From: Amblyomma americanum
Taxonomy: Eukaryota > Arthropoda > Arachnida > Ixodida > Ixodidae
Direction: 5' to 3'
DNA: 64,000 bases
Assembly: GCF_052857255.1 (NCBI RefSeq)
Contig: NC_135504.1
Location: 140,580,121-140,644,120, forward strand
Shown: in pieces, positions 1-11,349 of the stretch
How the letters are laid out: each line of letters opens with the position of its first letter
How positions within the stretch are numbered: position 1 is the first letter of the stretch
Notes under the pieces: model-generated
What the model was told of the DNA's origin: nothing
Database searches by the model: none
What the model saw: the letters and a program-made list of their open reading frames with translations, nothing else
Program-made: the position numbers and the translations under genes

Positions 1-505
1 GTCCGCGTTGGAGAAGGTCCGCGTTGGAGAAAGTCCGCGTTGGAGAAACTCCGCGTTGAAGAAAGTCCGCGTTGGAGAAAGTCCGCGCTGGAGAAACTCC
101 GCGTTGTATAAACTCCGCGCTGTAGAAACTCCGCGATGGAGAAACTCCGCGACGGACAAACTCCGCGATGGAGAAATTCCGCGTTGGAGAAAAGTCCGCT
201 CTGGAGAAACTCTGCGCTGGAGAAACTCCGCACTGGAGCAACTCCGCGTTGGAGAAACTCCGCGCTGGAGAAACTCCGTGCTGCATAAAATCTGCGCTGG
301 AGAAACTCCGGGCTGGAGAAACTCCGCGCTGGAGAAACTCCGTGCTGGACAAACTCCGCGCTGGAGAAACTCCGTGTTGGAGAAACTCCGCGCTGGAGAA
401 ACTTCGCGTTGGAGAAACTGCGCGTTGGAGAAACTGCGCGTTGGAGAGACTCCGCGTTGGAGAAAGTCCGCGTTGGAGAAAGTCCGCGTTGGAGAGAGTC
501 CGCGA
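1..505 (+). repeat. Higher-order block, partial copy of 5486-5990
   Basis: Variant units follow the same order as at 5486-5990 (offset 5,485) and again at about 13115-13619, including the GTTGTATAAAC, GCTGTAGAAAC, GACGGACAAAC and GCTGCATAAAATC landmarks and the repeated ACTGCGCG units near 420-440. The match ends near 505, inside a GATGGAGAAA string, where the sequence jumps to another part of the higher-order block. The left end is cut by the window. Confidence 0.8.
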
Positions 506-1066
506 TGGAGAAAAGTCCGCTTTGGAGAAAAGTCAGCGCTGGAGAATCCACGCTGGAAAAACTCGGCGCTGGAGAAGCTCCGCGCTGGAGAAACTCTGCG
601 CTGGAGAAACTCCGAGTTGGAGAAACTCTGCACTGGAGAAGCTCTGCGTTTGAGAAACTCCGCACTGGAGAAACTCCGTGTTTGAGAAACTCCGTGATGG
701 AAAAACTCCGCGCTGGAGAAACTCCGAGTTGGAGAAACTCTGCACTGGAGAAGCTCCGCGTTTGAGAAACTCCGCACTGGAGAAACTCCGCGTTTGAGAA
801 ACTCCGCGCTGGAGAAACTCCGGGCTGGAGAAACTCCGCAATGGAGACAATCCGCGCTGGAGAAACTCCGCGCTGAAGAAACTCCGTGTAGGAGAAACTC
901 CGTGTGGGAGAAACTTCGCGTTGGAGAAACGGCGCGTTGGAGAAACTCTGCTCTTGAAACACACCGCGCTGGAAAAACTCCGCGATGGAGAAAGTCCGCG
1001 TTGGAGAAGGTCCGCGTTGGAGAAAGTCCGCGTTGGAGAAACTCCGCGTTGAAGATAGTCCGCGTT

Positions 1067-1113
1067 TTTCACCTTGAAGTTATGAACAAACAAGCCCAAG
1101 CATATACCCTTCT
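1067..1113 (+). other. 47-bp non-repeat insert, copy 1
   Basis: A unit breaks after GTCCGCGTT and resumes with GAGAAAATCCGCG. Between them lie 47 bp unrelated to the satellite, beginning TTTCACCTTGAAGTTATG and ending CATATACCCTTCT. It is 38% GC with no CpG, in sharp contrast to the array. This copy reads AACAAACAAG in the middle (lineage 1). One plus frame stays open through it, but there is no sign of coding. Confidence 0.93.
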
Positions 1114-2102
1114 GAGAAAATCCGCGCTGGAGAAACTCCGCGTTGGATAAACTCCGCGCTGGAGAAACTCCGCGACGGACAAACTCCGCGATGAAGAAAC
1201 TCCGCGTTGGTGATGATAGTCCGCGTTGGAGAAAAGTCCGCGTTGGAGAAAAGTCCGCGCTGGAGAAACTCTACGCTGGAGAAACTCCGCACTGGAGCAA
1301 CTCCGCGTTGGAGAAACTCCGCGCTGGAGAAACTCCGCGTTGGAGAAACTCCACGATGGTGAAACTCCGTGTTTGAGAAACTCCGCGATGGAGAAACTCC
1401 GCGCTGAAGAAACTCCGCGACGGAGAAACTCAGCGCTGGAGTAACTCCACGCTGGAGAAACTCCGTGTTGGAGAAACTCGGTGTGGGAGAAACTCCGCGC
1501 TTGAAAAACTCCGCGCTGGAGAAACTCCGCGCTGGAAAAAATTCCGCGATGGAGAAACTCCGCGTTGGTGAAAGTCCGCGTCGGAGAAGGTCCGCGTTGC
1601 AGAAAGTCCGCGTTGGAGAAACTCCGTGTTGTAGAAACTCCGCCTTGGAGAAACTTCGCGTTGAAGAAACGGCGCGTTGAAGATACTCCGCGTTGGAGAA
1701 ACTCCGCGCTTGAAACACACCGCGCTGGAGAAACTCCGCGTTGGAGAAAGTCCGCGTTGGAGAAGGTCCGCGTTGGAGAAAGTCCGCGTTGGAGAAAATC
1801 CGCGTTGGAGAAACTCCGCGTTGAAGAAAGTCCGCGTTGGAGAAAGTCCGCGCTGGAGAAACTCCGGGTTGTATAAACTCCGCGCTGGAGAAACTCCGCG
1901 ATGGAGAAACTCCGCGACGGACAAACTCCGCGATGGAGAAACTCCGTGTTGGAGAAAAGTCCGCTCTGGAGAAACTCTACGCTGGAGAAACTCCGCACTG
2001 GAGAAACTCCGCTCTGGAGAAACTCCGTGCTGCATAAAATCTGCGCTGGAGAAACTCCGGGCTGGAGAAACTCCGCGCTGTAGAAACTCCGTGCTGGACA
2101 AA

Positions 2103-2114
2103 CTCCGCGCGGAG
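2103..2114. repeat. Perfect 12-bp palindrome CTCCGCGCGGAG (first of a series)
   Basis: A one-base loss (GCGCTGGAG to GCGCGGAG) makes a 15-bp unit and a perfect 12-bp palindrome. It recurs, always after GTGCTGGACAAA, at 8783, 16412, 22571, 27419, 27803, 31943, 33981, 38042, 42761, 47366, 48101, 50653, 55129 and 59535. The copy at 63593 is broken by one base (GCGCCGAG). With at most one copy per higher-order block, it is a useful landmark. No function is implied. Confidence 0.85.
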
Positions 2115-2950
2115 AAACTCCGTGTTGTAGGAACTCCGCGCTGGAGAAACTCCGTGCTGCATAAAATCTGCGCTGGAGAAACTCCGGGCTGGAGAAACTC
2201 CGCTCTGGAGAAACTCCGTGCTGGACAAACTCCGCGCTGGAGAAACTCCGTGTTGGAGAAACTCCGCGCTGGAGAAACTTCGCGTTGGAGAAACTGCGCG
2301 TTGGAGAAACTCCACGTTGGAGAAAGTCCGCGTTGGAGAAAGTCCGCGTTGGAGAAACTCCGCGCTGGAGAAACTCCGCGTTTGAGAAACTGGGAAACTG
2401 GAGAAACTCCGCGATGGAGACACTCCGCGCTGGAGAAACTCCGCGCTGGAGAAACTCCGTATTGGAGAAGCTCCGTGTTGGGGAAACTTCGCGTTGGAGA
2501 AACGGCGCGTTGGAGAAGGTGCGCTTTGGAGAAAGCCCGCGTTGAAGAAACGGCGCGTTGAAGATACTCCGCGTTGGAGAAACTCTGCGCTTGAAACACA
2601 CCGCGCTGGAGAAACTCCGCGTTGGAGAAAGTCCGCGTTGGAGAAGGTCCGCGTTGGAGAAAGTCCGCATTGGAGAAAGTCCGCGTTGGAGAAACTCTGC
2701 GTTGAAGAAAGTCCGCGTTGGAGAATGTCCGCGCCGGAGAAACTCCGCGTTGTATAAACTCCGCGCTGGAGAAACTCCGCGATGGAGAAACTCCGCGACG
2801 GACAAACTCCGCGATGGAGCAACTCCGCGTTGGAGAAAAGTCCGCTCTGGAGAAACTCTACGCTGGAGAAACTCCGCACTGGAGAAACTCCTAGCTGGAG
2901 AAACTCCGTGCTGCATAAAATCTGCGCTGGAGAAACTCCGGGCTGGAGAA

Positions 2951-3719
2951 AGCCCGCGTTGGAGAAAGTCCGCGTTGGAGAAAGTCCGTGTTGAAGAAAG
3001 TCCGCGTTGGAGAAAGTCCGCGGTGGAGAAACTCCGCGTTGGATAAACTCCGCGCTGGAGAAACTACGCGACGGACAAACTCCGCACTGGAGTAACTCCG
3101 CAACGGAGAAACTCAGCGCTGGAGTAACTCCACACTGGAGAAACTCCGTGTTTGAGAAACTCGGTGTTGGAGAAACTCCGCGCTGGAGATATTTCTCGTT
3201 GGAGAAACTCCGCGTTGAAGAAACTCCGCGCTTGAAAAACTCCGCGCTGGAGAAACTCCGCGCTGGAAAAATTCCGCGATGGAGAAACTCCGCGTTGGTG
3301 AAAGTCCGCGTTGGAGAAGTTTTGCGCTGGAGAAACTCCGAGTTGAAGAAACTCTGCACTGGAGAAGCTCAGCGTTTGAGAAACTCCGCACTGGAGAAAC
3401 TCCGTGTTTGAGAAACTCCGCGATGGAGCAACTCCGCGCTGGAGAAACTCCGAGTTGGAGAAACTCCGCACTGGAGAAGCTCCGCGATTGAGAACCTCCG
3501 CACTGGCGAAACTCCGCGCTTGAGAAACTCCGGGCTGGAGAAATTCCGGGCTGGAGAAACTCCGCGTTGTAGAAAGTCCGCGATGGAGAAACTCCGCGCT
3601 GGAGAAACTCCGCGCTGGAGAAACTCCGCGTTTGAGAAACTCCGAACTGGAGAAACTCCGCGATGGAGACACTCCGCGCTGGAGAAACTCCGTGTTGGAG
3701 AAACTCCGTGTTGGAGAAA
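2951..3719 (+). repeat. Diverged stretch of the array
   Basis: About 770 bp of the same satellite with no close long-range match that I could follow elsewhere in the window. It carries private variants such as GTCCGCGGTGG, ACTACGCGACGG, ATATTTCTCG and GAAGTTTTGCG. It still uses the shared landmarks (GGAGTAACTCC, TTGGTGAAAG), so it is an older or mosaic copy of the higher-order block rather than foreign DNA. Confidence 0.6.
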
Positions 3720-6700
3720 CTCCGCCTTGGAGAAACTTCGCTTTGAAGAAACGGCGCGTTGGAGAAACTCCGCGTTAGAGAAACTCCGCGCTTGAAACAC
3801 ACCGCGCTGGAGAAACTCTGCGTTGGAGAAAGTCCGCGTCGGAGAAGGTCCGCGTTGGAGAAAGTCCGCGTTGGAGAAACTCCGCTTTGAAGAAAGTCCG
3901 CGTTGAAGAAAGTCCGCGCTGGAGGAACTCCGCGTTGTATAAACTCCGCGCTGGAGAAACTCCGCGACGGACAAACTCCGCGATGGAGAAACTCCGCGTT
4001 GGAGTAAAGTCCGCTCTGGAGAAACTCCGTGCTGGACAAACTCCGCGCTGGAGAAACTCTGTGTTGGAGAAACTCCGCGCTGGAGAAACTTCGCGTTGGA
4101 GAAACTCCGCGTTGGAGAAAGTCCGCGTTGGAGAAAGTCCGCGTTGGAGAGAGTCTGCAATGGAGAAACTCCGCGCTGGAGAAACTCCGCGTTTGAGAAA
4201 CTGCGAACTGGAGAAACTCAGCGATGGAGACACTCCGCGCTGGAGAAACTCCGTGTTGGAGAAGCTCCGTGTTGGGGAAACTTCGCGTTGTAGAAACGGC
4301 GCGTTGGGGAAGTTCCGCGTTGGAGAAACTCCGCGCTTGAAACACACCGCGCTGGAGAAACTCCGCGTTGGAGAAAGCCCGCGTTGGAGAAGGTCCGCGT
4401 TGGAGAAAGTCCGCGTTGGAGAAAGACCGCGTTGAAGAAAGTCTGCGTTAGAGAAAGTCCGCGCTGAAGAAACTCCGCGTTGGATAAACTCCGCGCTGGA
4501 GATACTCCGCGATGGAGAAACTCCGCGACGGACGAACTCCGCGATGGAGAAACTCCGCTTTGGTCAAAAGTCCGCGTTGGAGAAAAGTCCGCGTTGGAGA
4601 AAAGTCCGCGTTGGAGAAAAGTCAGCGCTGGAGAAACTCCACGCTGGAAAAACTCCGCGCTGGACAAGCTCCGCGCTGGAGAAACTCCGCGCTGGAGAAG
4701 CTCTGCGCTGGAGAAACTCCGCGCTGGAAAATCTCCGCGATGGAGAAACTCCGCGTTGGTGAAAGTCCGCGTTGGAGAAAAGTGCGCGTTGGAGAAAAGT
4801 CCGCTTTGGAGAAAAGTCAGCGCTGGAGAAACTCCACGCTGGAAAAACTCCGCGCTGGAGAAGCTCCGCGCTGGAGAAACTCCGCGCTGGAGAAGCTCTG
4901 CGCTGGAGAAACTCCGAGTTGGAGAAACTGCACTGGAGAAGCACAGCGTTTGAGAAACTCCGCACTGGAGAAACTCCGTGTTTGAGAAACTCCGCGATGG
5001 AGCAACTCCGCGCTGGAGAAACTCCGAGTTGGAGAAACTCCGCACTGGAGAAGCTGCGCGTTTGAGAAACTCCGCACTGGAGAAACTCCGCGTTTGAGAA
5101 ACTCCGCGCTGGAGAAATTCCGGGCTGGAGAAACTCCGTGCTGGAGAAACTCCGCGCTGGACAAACTCCGCGCTGGAGAAACTCCGTGTTGGAGAAACTC
5201 CGTGTTGGAGAAACTCCACGCTGGAGAAACTTCGCGTTGGAGAAACTGAGCTTTGGAGAAACTCCGCGTTGGAAAAAGTCCGCGATGGAGAAACTCCGCG
5301 CTGGAGAAACTCCGCGTTTGAGAAACTCTGAACTGGAGAAACTCCCCGATGGAGACACTCCGCGCTGGAGAAACTCCGATTTGGAGAAACTTCGCTTTGA
5401 AGAAACGGCGCGTTGGAGATACTCCGCGTTGGAGAAACTCCGCGCTTGAAACACACCGCGCTGGAGAAACTCCGCGTTGGAGAAAGTCCGCGTTGGAGAA
5501 GGTCCGCGTTGGAGAAAGTCCGCGTTGGAGAAACTCCGCGTTGAAGAAAGTCCGCGTTGGAGAAAGTCCGCGCTGGAGAAACTCCGCGTTGTATAAACTC
5601 CGCGCTGTAGAAACTCCGCGATGGAGAAACTCCGCGACGGACAAACTCCGCGATGGAGAAATTCCGCGTTGGAGAAAAGTCCGCTCTGGAGAAACTCTGC
5701 GCTGGAGAAACTCCGCACTGGAGCAACTCCGCGTTTGAGAAACTCCGCGCTGGAGAAACTCCGTGCTGCATAAAATCTGCGCTGGAGAAACTCCGGGCTG
5801 GAGAAACTCCGCGCTGGAGAAACTCCGTGCTGGACAAACTCCGCGCTGGAGAAACTCCGTGTTGGAGAAACTCCGCGCTGGAGAAACTTCGCGTTGGAGA
5901 AACTGCGCGTTGGAGAAACTGCGCGTTGGAGAGACTCCGCGTTGGAGAAAGTCCGCGTTGGAGAAAGTCCGCGTTGGAGAGAGTCCGCGATGGAGAAACT
6001 CCGCGCTGGAGAAACTCCGCGTTTGAGAAACTGCGAACTGGAGAAACTCCGCGATGGAGACACTCCGCGCTGGAGAAACTCCGCGCTGGAGAAACTCCGT
6101 GTTGGAGAAGCTCCGTTTTGGGGAAAATTCGCGTTGAAGAAACGGCGCGTTGGAGAAGCTCCGCGTTGGAGAAACTCCGCGCTTGAAACACACCGCGCTG
6201 GAGAAACTCCGCGTAGGAGAAAGTCCGCGTTGGAGAAGGTCCGCGTTGGAGAAAGTCCGCGTTGGAGAAAGTCCGCGTTGTAGAAACTCCGCGTTGAAGA
6301 AAGTCCACGTTGGAGAAAGTCCGCGCAGGAGAAACTCCGCGTTGGATAAACTCCGCACTGGAGAAACTCCGCGATGGAGAAACTCCGCGTTGGTGATGAA
6401 AGTCCGCGTTGGAGAAAAGTCCGCGTTGGAGAAAAGTCCGCGCTGGAGAAACTCTACGCTGGAGAAACTCCGCGCTGGAGGAACTCCGCGATGGAGAAAT
6501 TCCGCACTGGAGAAACTCCGCGTTTGAGAAATTCCGGGCTGGAGAAACTCCGCGCTGGAGAAACTCCGGGCTGGAGAAACTCCGCGCTGGGGAAACTTCG
6601 CGCTGGAGAAACTCCGTGTTGGAGAAACTCCGTGTTGGAGAAACTCCGTGTTGGAGAAACTTCGCATTGGAGAAACTCCGCGCTGGACGAAATCCGCGAC

Positions 6701-7746
6701 GGACAAACTCCGCGATGAAGAAACTCCGCGTTGGTGATGAAAGTCCGCGTTGGAGAAAAGTCCGCGTTGGAGAAAAGTCCGCGCTGGAGAAACTCTACGC
6801 TGGAGAAACTCCGCACTGGAGCAACTCCGCGTTGGAGAAACTCCTCGCTGGAGAAACTCCGTGCTGCATAAAATCTGCGCTCGAGAAACTATGCGCTGGA
6901 GATACTCCGCGCTGGAGAAACTCCGCGCTGGAGAAACTCCGCGCTGGAGAAAATCCGCGCTGGAGAAACTCCGCGATGGAGAAACTCCGTGTTTGAGAAA
7001 CTCCGCGCTGGAGAAACTCCGCGACGGAGAAACTCAGCGCTGGAGTAACTCCACGCTGGAGAAACTCCGTGTTGGAGAAACTCGGTGTTGGAGAAACTCC
7101 GCGCTGGAGATATTTCGCGTTGGAGAAACTCCGCGTTGAAGAAACTCCGCGTTGGTGAAAGTCTGCGTTGGAGAAAAGTCCGCGTTGGAGAAAAGTCCGC
7201 TTTGGAGAAAAGTCAGCGCTGGAGAATCCACGCTGGAAAAACTCGGCGCTGGAGAAGCTCCGCGCTGGAGAAACTCTGCGCTGGAGAAACTCCGAGTTGG
7301 AGAAACTCTGCACTGGAGAAGCTCTGCGTTTGAGAAACTCCGCACTGGAGAAACTCCGTGTTTGAGAAACTCCGTGATGGAAAAACTCCGCGCTGGAGAA
7401 ACTCCGAGTTGGAGAAACTCTGCACTGGAGAAGCTCCGCGTTTGAGAAACTCCGCACTGGAGAAACTCCGCGTTTGAGAAACTCCGCGCTGGAGAAACTC
7501 CGGGCTGGAGAAACTCCGCAATGGAGACAATCCGCGCTGGAGAAACTCCGCGCTGAAGAAACTCCGTGTAGGAGAAACTCCGTGTGGGAGAAACTTCGCG
7601 TTGGAGAAACGGCGCGTTGGAGAAACTCTGCTCTTGAAACACACCGCGCTGGAAAAACTCCGCGATGGAGAAAGTCCGCGTTGGAGAAGGTCCGCGTTGG
7701 AGAAAGTCCGCGTTGGAGAAACTCCGCGTTGAAGATAGTCCGCGTT

Positions 7747-7793
7747 TTTCACCTTGAAGTTATGAACAAACAAGCCCAAGCATATACCCTTCT
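7747..7793 (+). other. 47-bp non-repeat insert, copy 2
   Basis: Identical to copy 1 (AACAAACAAG form), 6,680 bp downstream. The flank 120 bp further on differs: this copy has GATGAAGATACTCCGCTTTGG, a form shared only with copy 3. Confidence 0.93.
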
Positions 7794-9771
7794 GAGAAAA
7801 TCCGCGCTGGAGAAACTCCGCGTTGGATAAACTCCGCGCTGGAGAAACTCCGCGACGGACAAACTCCGCGATGAAGATACTCCGCTTTGGTGATGATAGT
7901 CCGCGTTGGAGAAAAGTCCGCGTTGGAGAAAAGTCCGCGCTGGAGAAACTCTACGCTGGAGAAACTCCGCACTGGAGCAACTCCGCGTTGGAGAAACTCC
8001 GCGCTGGAGAAACTCCGCGCTGGAGAAACTCCACGATGGTGAAACTCCGTGTTTGAGAAACTCCGCGATGGAGAAACTCCGCGCTGAAGAAACTCCGCGA
8101 CGGAGAAACTCAGCGCTGGAGTAACTCCACGCTGGAGAAACTCCGTGTTGGAGAAACTCGGTGTGGGAGAAACTCCGCGCTTGAAAAACTCCGCGCTGGA
8201 GAAACTCCGCGCTGGAAAAAATTCCGCGATGGAGAAACTCCGCGTTGGTGAAAGTCCGCGTCGGAGAAGGTCCGCGTTGCAGAAAGTCCGCGTTGGAGAA
8301 ACTCCGTGTTGTAGAAACTCCGCCTTGGAGAAACTTCGCGTTGAAGAAACGGCGCGTTGAAGATACTCCGCGTTGGAGAAACTCCGCGCTTGAAACACAC
8401 CGCGCTGGAGAAACTCCGCGTTGGAGAAAGTCCGCGTTGGAGAAGGTCCGCGTTGGAGAAAGTCCGCGTTGGAGAAAATCCGCGTTGGAGAAACTCCGCG
8501 TTGAAGAAAGTCCGCGTTGGAGAAAGTCCGCGCTGGAGAAACTCCGGGTTGTATAAACTCCGCGCTGGAGAAACTCCGCGATGGAGAAACTCCGCGACGG
8601 ACAAACTCCGCGATGGAGAAACTCCGTGTTGGAGAAAAGTCCGCTCTGGAGAAACTCTACGCTGGAGAAACTCCGCACTGGAGAAACTCCGCGCTGGAGA
8701 AACTCCGTGCTGCATAAAATCTGCGCTGGAGAAACTCCGGGCTGGAGAAACTCCGCGCTGTAGAAACTCCGTGCTGGACAAACTCCGCGCGGAGAAACTC
8801 CGTGTTGTAGGAACTCCGCGCTGGAGAAACTCCGTGCTGCATAAAATCTGCGCTGGAGAAACTCCGGGCTGGAGAAACTCCGCTCTGGAGAAACTCCGTG
8901 CTGGACAAACTCCGCGCTGGAGAAACTCCGTGTTGGAGAAACTCCGCGCTGGAGAAACTTCGCGTTGGAGAAACTGCGCGTTGGAGAAACTCCACGTTGG
9001 AGAAAGTCCGCGTTGGAGAAAGTCCGCGTTGGAGAAACTCCGCGCTGGAGAAACTCCGCGTTTGAGAAACTGGGAAACTGGAGAAACTCCGCGATGGAGA
9101 CACTCCGCGCTGGAGAAACTCCGCGCTGGAGAAACTCCGTATTGGAGAAGCTCCGTGTTGGGGAAACTTCGCGTTGGAGAAACGGCGCGTTGGAGAAGGT
9201 GCGCTTTGGAGAAAGCCCGCGTTGAAGAAACGGCGCGTTGAAGATACTCCGCGTTGGAGAAACTCTGCGCTTGAAACACACCGCGCTGGAGAAACTCCGC
9301 GTTGGAGAAAGTCCGCGTTGGAGAAGGTCCGCGTTGGAGAAAGTCCGCATTGGAGAAAGTCCGCGTTGGAGAAACTCTGCGTTGAAGAAAGTCCGCGTTG
9401 GAGAATGTCCGCGCCGGAGAAACTCCGCGTTGTATAAACTCCGCGCTGGAGAAACTCCGCGATGGAGAAACTCCGCGACGGACAAACTCCGCGATGGAGA
9501 AACTCCGCGTTGGAGAAAAGTCCGCTCTGGAGAAACTCTACGCTGGAGAAACTCCGCACTGGAGAAACTCCTAGCTGGAGAAACTCCGTGCTGCATAAAA
9601 TCTGCGCTGGAGAAACTCCGGGCTGGAGAAAGCCCGCGTTGGAGAAGGTCCGCGTTAGAGAAAGTCCGCGTTGGAGAAAGTCCGCGTTGAAGAAAGTCCG
9701 CGTTAGAGAAAGTCCGCGCTGGAGAAAATCTGCGTTGGATAAACTCCGCGCTGGAGAAACTCCGCGATGGA

Positions 9772-10129
9772 GAAGCTCTGCGCTGGAGAAACTCCGCGCT
9801 GGAAAATCTCCGCGATGGAGAAACTCCGCGTTGGTGAAAGTCCGCGTTGGAGAAAAGTCCGCGTTGGAGAAAAGTCCGCTTTGGAGAAAAGTCAGCGCTG
9901 GAGAACCTCCACGCTGGAAAAACTCCGCGCTGGAGAAGCTCCGCGCTGGAGAAGCTCTACGCTGGAGAAACTCCGCGCTGGAAAATCTCCGCGATGGAGA
10001 AACTCCGCGTTGGTGAAAGTCCGCGTTGGAGAAAAGTCCGCGTTGGAGAAAAGTCCGCTTTGGAGAAAAGTCAGCGCTGGAGAACCTCCACGCTGGAAAA
10101 ACTCCGCGCTGGAGAAGCTCCGCGCTGGA
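9772..10129 (+). repeat. 179-bp internal duplication
   Basis: A string starting GAGAAGCTCTGCGCTGG near 9772 recurs near 9951 (there GAGAAGCTCTACG) at a 179-bp offset, which equals eight 16-bp and three 17-bp units. It includes GGAAAATCTCCGCGATGG, GTTGGTGAAAG and a run of three 17-bp units. The same pair is present in copy B near 17.40-17.76 kb. Confidence 0.75.
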
Positions 10130-11349
10130 GAAACTCCGCGCTGGAGAAGCTCTGCGCTGGAGAAACTCCGAGTTGGAGAAACTGCACTGGAGAAGCTCAG
10201 CGTTTGAGAAACTCCGCACTGGAGAAAGTCCGTGTTAGAGAAACTCCGCGATGGAGCAACTGCGCGCTGGAGAAATTCCGACTTGGAGAAACTCCGCACT
10301 GGAGAAGCTGCGCGTTTGAGAAACTCCGCACTGGAGAAACTCCGCGTTTGAGAAACTCCGCGCTGGAGAAATTCCGGTCTGGAGAAACTCCGTGCTGGAG
10401 AAACTCCGCGCTGGACAAACTCCGCGCTGGAGAAACTCCGTGTTGGAGAAACTCCGTGTTGGAGAAACTCCACGCTGGAGAAACTTCGCGTTGGAGAAAC
10501 TGAGCTTTGGAGAAACTCCGCGTTGGAAAAAGTCCGCGATGGAGAAACTCCGCGCTGGAGAAACTCCGCGTTTGAGAAACTCCGAACTGGAGAAACTCCG
10601 CGATGGAGACACTCCGCGCTGGAGAAACTCCGCCTTGGAGAAACTTCGCTTTGAAGAAACGGCGCGTTGGAGAAACTCCGCGTTAGAGAAACTCCGCGCT
10701 TGAAACATACCGCGCTGGAGAAATTCTGCGTTTGAGAAAGTCCGCGTTGGAGAAGGTCCGCGTTGGAGAAAGTCCGCGTTGGAGAAACTCCGCGTTGAAG
10801 AAAGTCCGCGTTGGAGAAAGTCCGCGCTGGAGAAACTCCGCGTTTGAGAAACTCCGAACTGGAGATACTCCGCGATGGAGAAACTCCGTGTTGTAGAAAC
10901 TCCGCCTTGGAGAAAATCCGCGCTGGAGAAACTCCGCGATGGAGAAACTCCGTGTTTGAGAAACTCCGCGCTGGAGAAACTCCGCGACGGAGAAACTCAG
11001 CGCTGGAGTAACTCCACGCTGGAGAAACTCCGTGTTGGAGAAACTCGGTGTTGGAGAAACTCCGCGCTGGAGATATTTCGCGTTGGAGAAACTCCGCGTT
11101 GAAGAAACTCCGCGTTGGTGAAAGTCTGCGTTGGAGAAAAGTCCGCGTTGGAGAAAAGTCCGCTTTGGAGAAAAGTCAGCGCTGGAGAATCCACGCTGGA
11201 AAAACTCGGCGCTGGAGAAGCTCCGCGCTGGAGAAACTCTGCGCTGGAGAAACTCCGAGTTGGAGAAACTCTGCACTGGAGAAGCTCTGCGTTTGAGAAA
11301 CTCCGCACTGGAGAAACTCCGTGTTTGAGAAACTCCGTGATGGAAAAAC

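Larger units (their letters stand above)
506..2950 (+). repeat. Higher-order block, 6,680-bp-offset copy of 7186-9630
   Basis: From the cluster of 17-bp units near 506-540 onward the array matches 7186-9630 at a constant offset of 6,680 bp, and also about 14815-17259. It contains the first 47-bp insert (1067-1113). It also holds the irregular string GAGAATCCACGCTGG near 542, a GCGCGGAG palindrome at 2103-2114, and a 17-bp unit GAGAAACTGGGAAACTG near 2390. The match decays after about 2950, where later copies carry GAGAAGGTCC and this copy carries GAGAAAGTCC. Confidence 0.82.
3720..11349 (+). repeat. 7,629-bp higher-order repeat, copy A
   Basis: This block is followed directly by a second copy at a constant offset of 7,629 bp. 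The match starts at CCGCCTTGGAG (3721 against 11350) and continues to about 11354 against 18983. Landmarks that line up include the TTTGGTCAAAAG unit (4559 against 12188), the 17-bp clusters near 4.57-4.83 kb and the 47-bp insert at 7747-7793. I found only four single-base differences by eye: 5736 T against 13365 G, 9836 G against 17465 A, 10262 G against 17891 C, and 10276 T against 17905 C. The block itself contains older repeats, for example a 179-bp duplication near 9.77-10.13 kb. Confidence 0.9.

Noticed and set aside
794..1150. Possible exon reading through the 47-bp insert on the plus strand (FHLEVMNKQAQAYTLL)
   Set aside because: The insert is 47 bp in place of one base, so it shifts the satellite phase, and other copies change the residues freely. 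No splice sites or coding constraint are visible.
3160..3230. GGAGATATTTC with nearby GAA/TTC triplets as heat-shock elements
   Set aside because: The inverted GAA..TTC spacing is not maintained, and the string is a landmark variant repeated passively with the block.
4260..4290. kappa-B-like string GGGGAAACTTC in TTGGGGAAACTTCGCG units
   Set aside because: It does not fit the full consensus at its 3' end and is simply a one-base variant of the satellite unit copied with the blocks.
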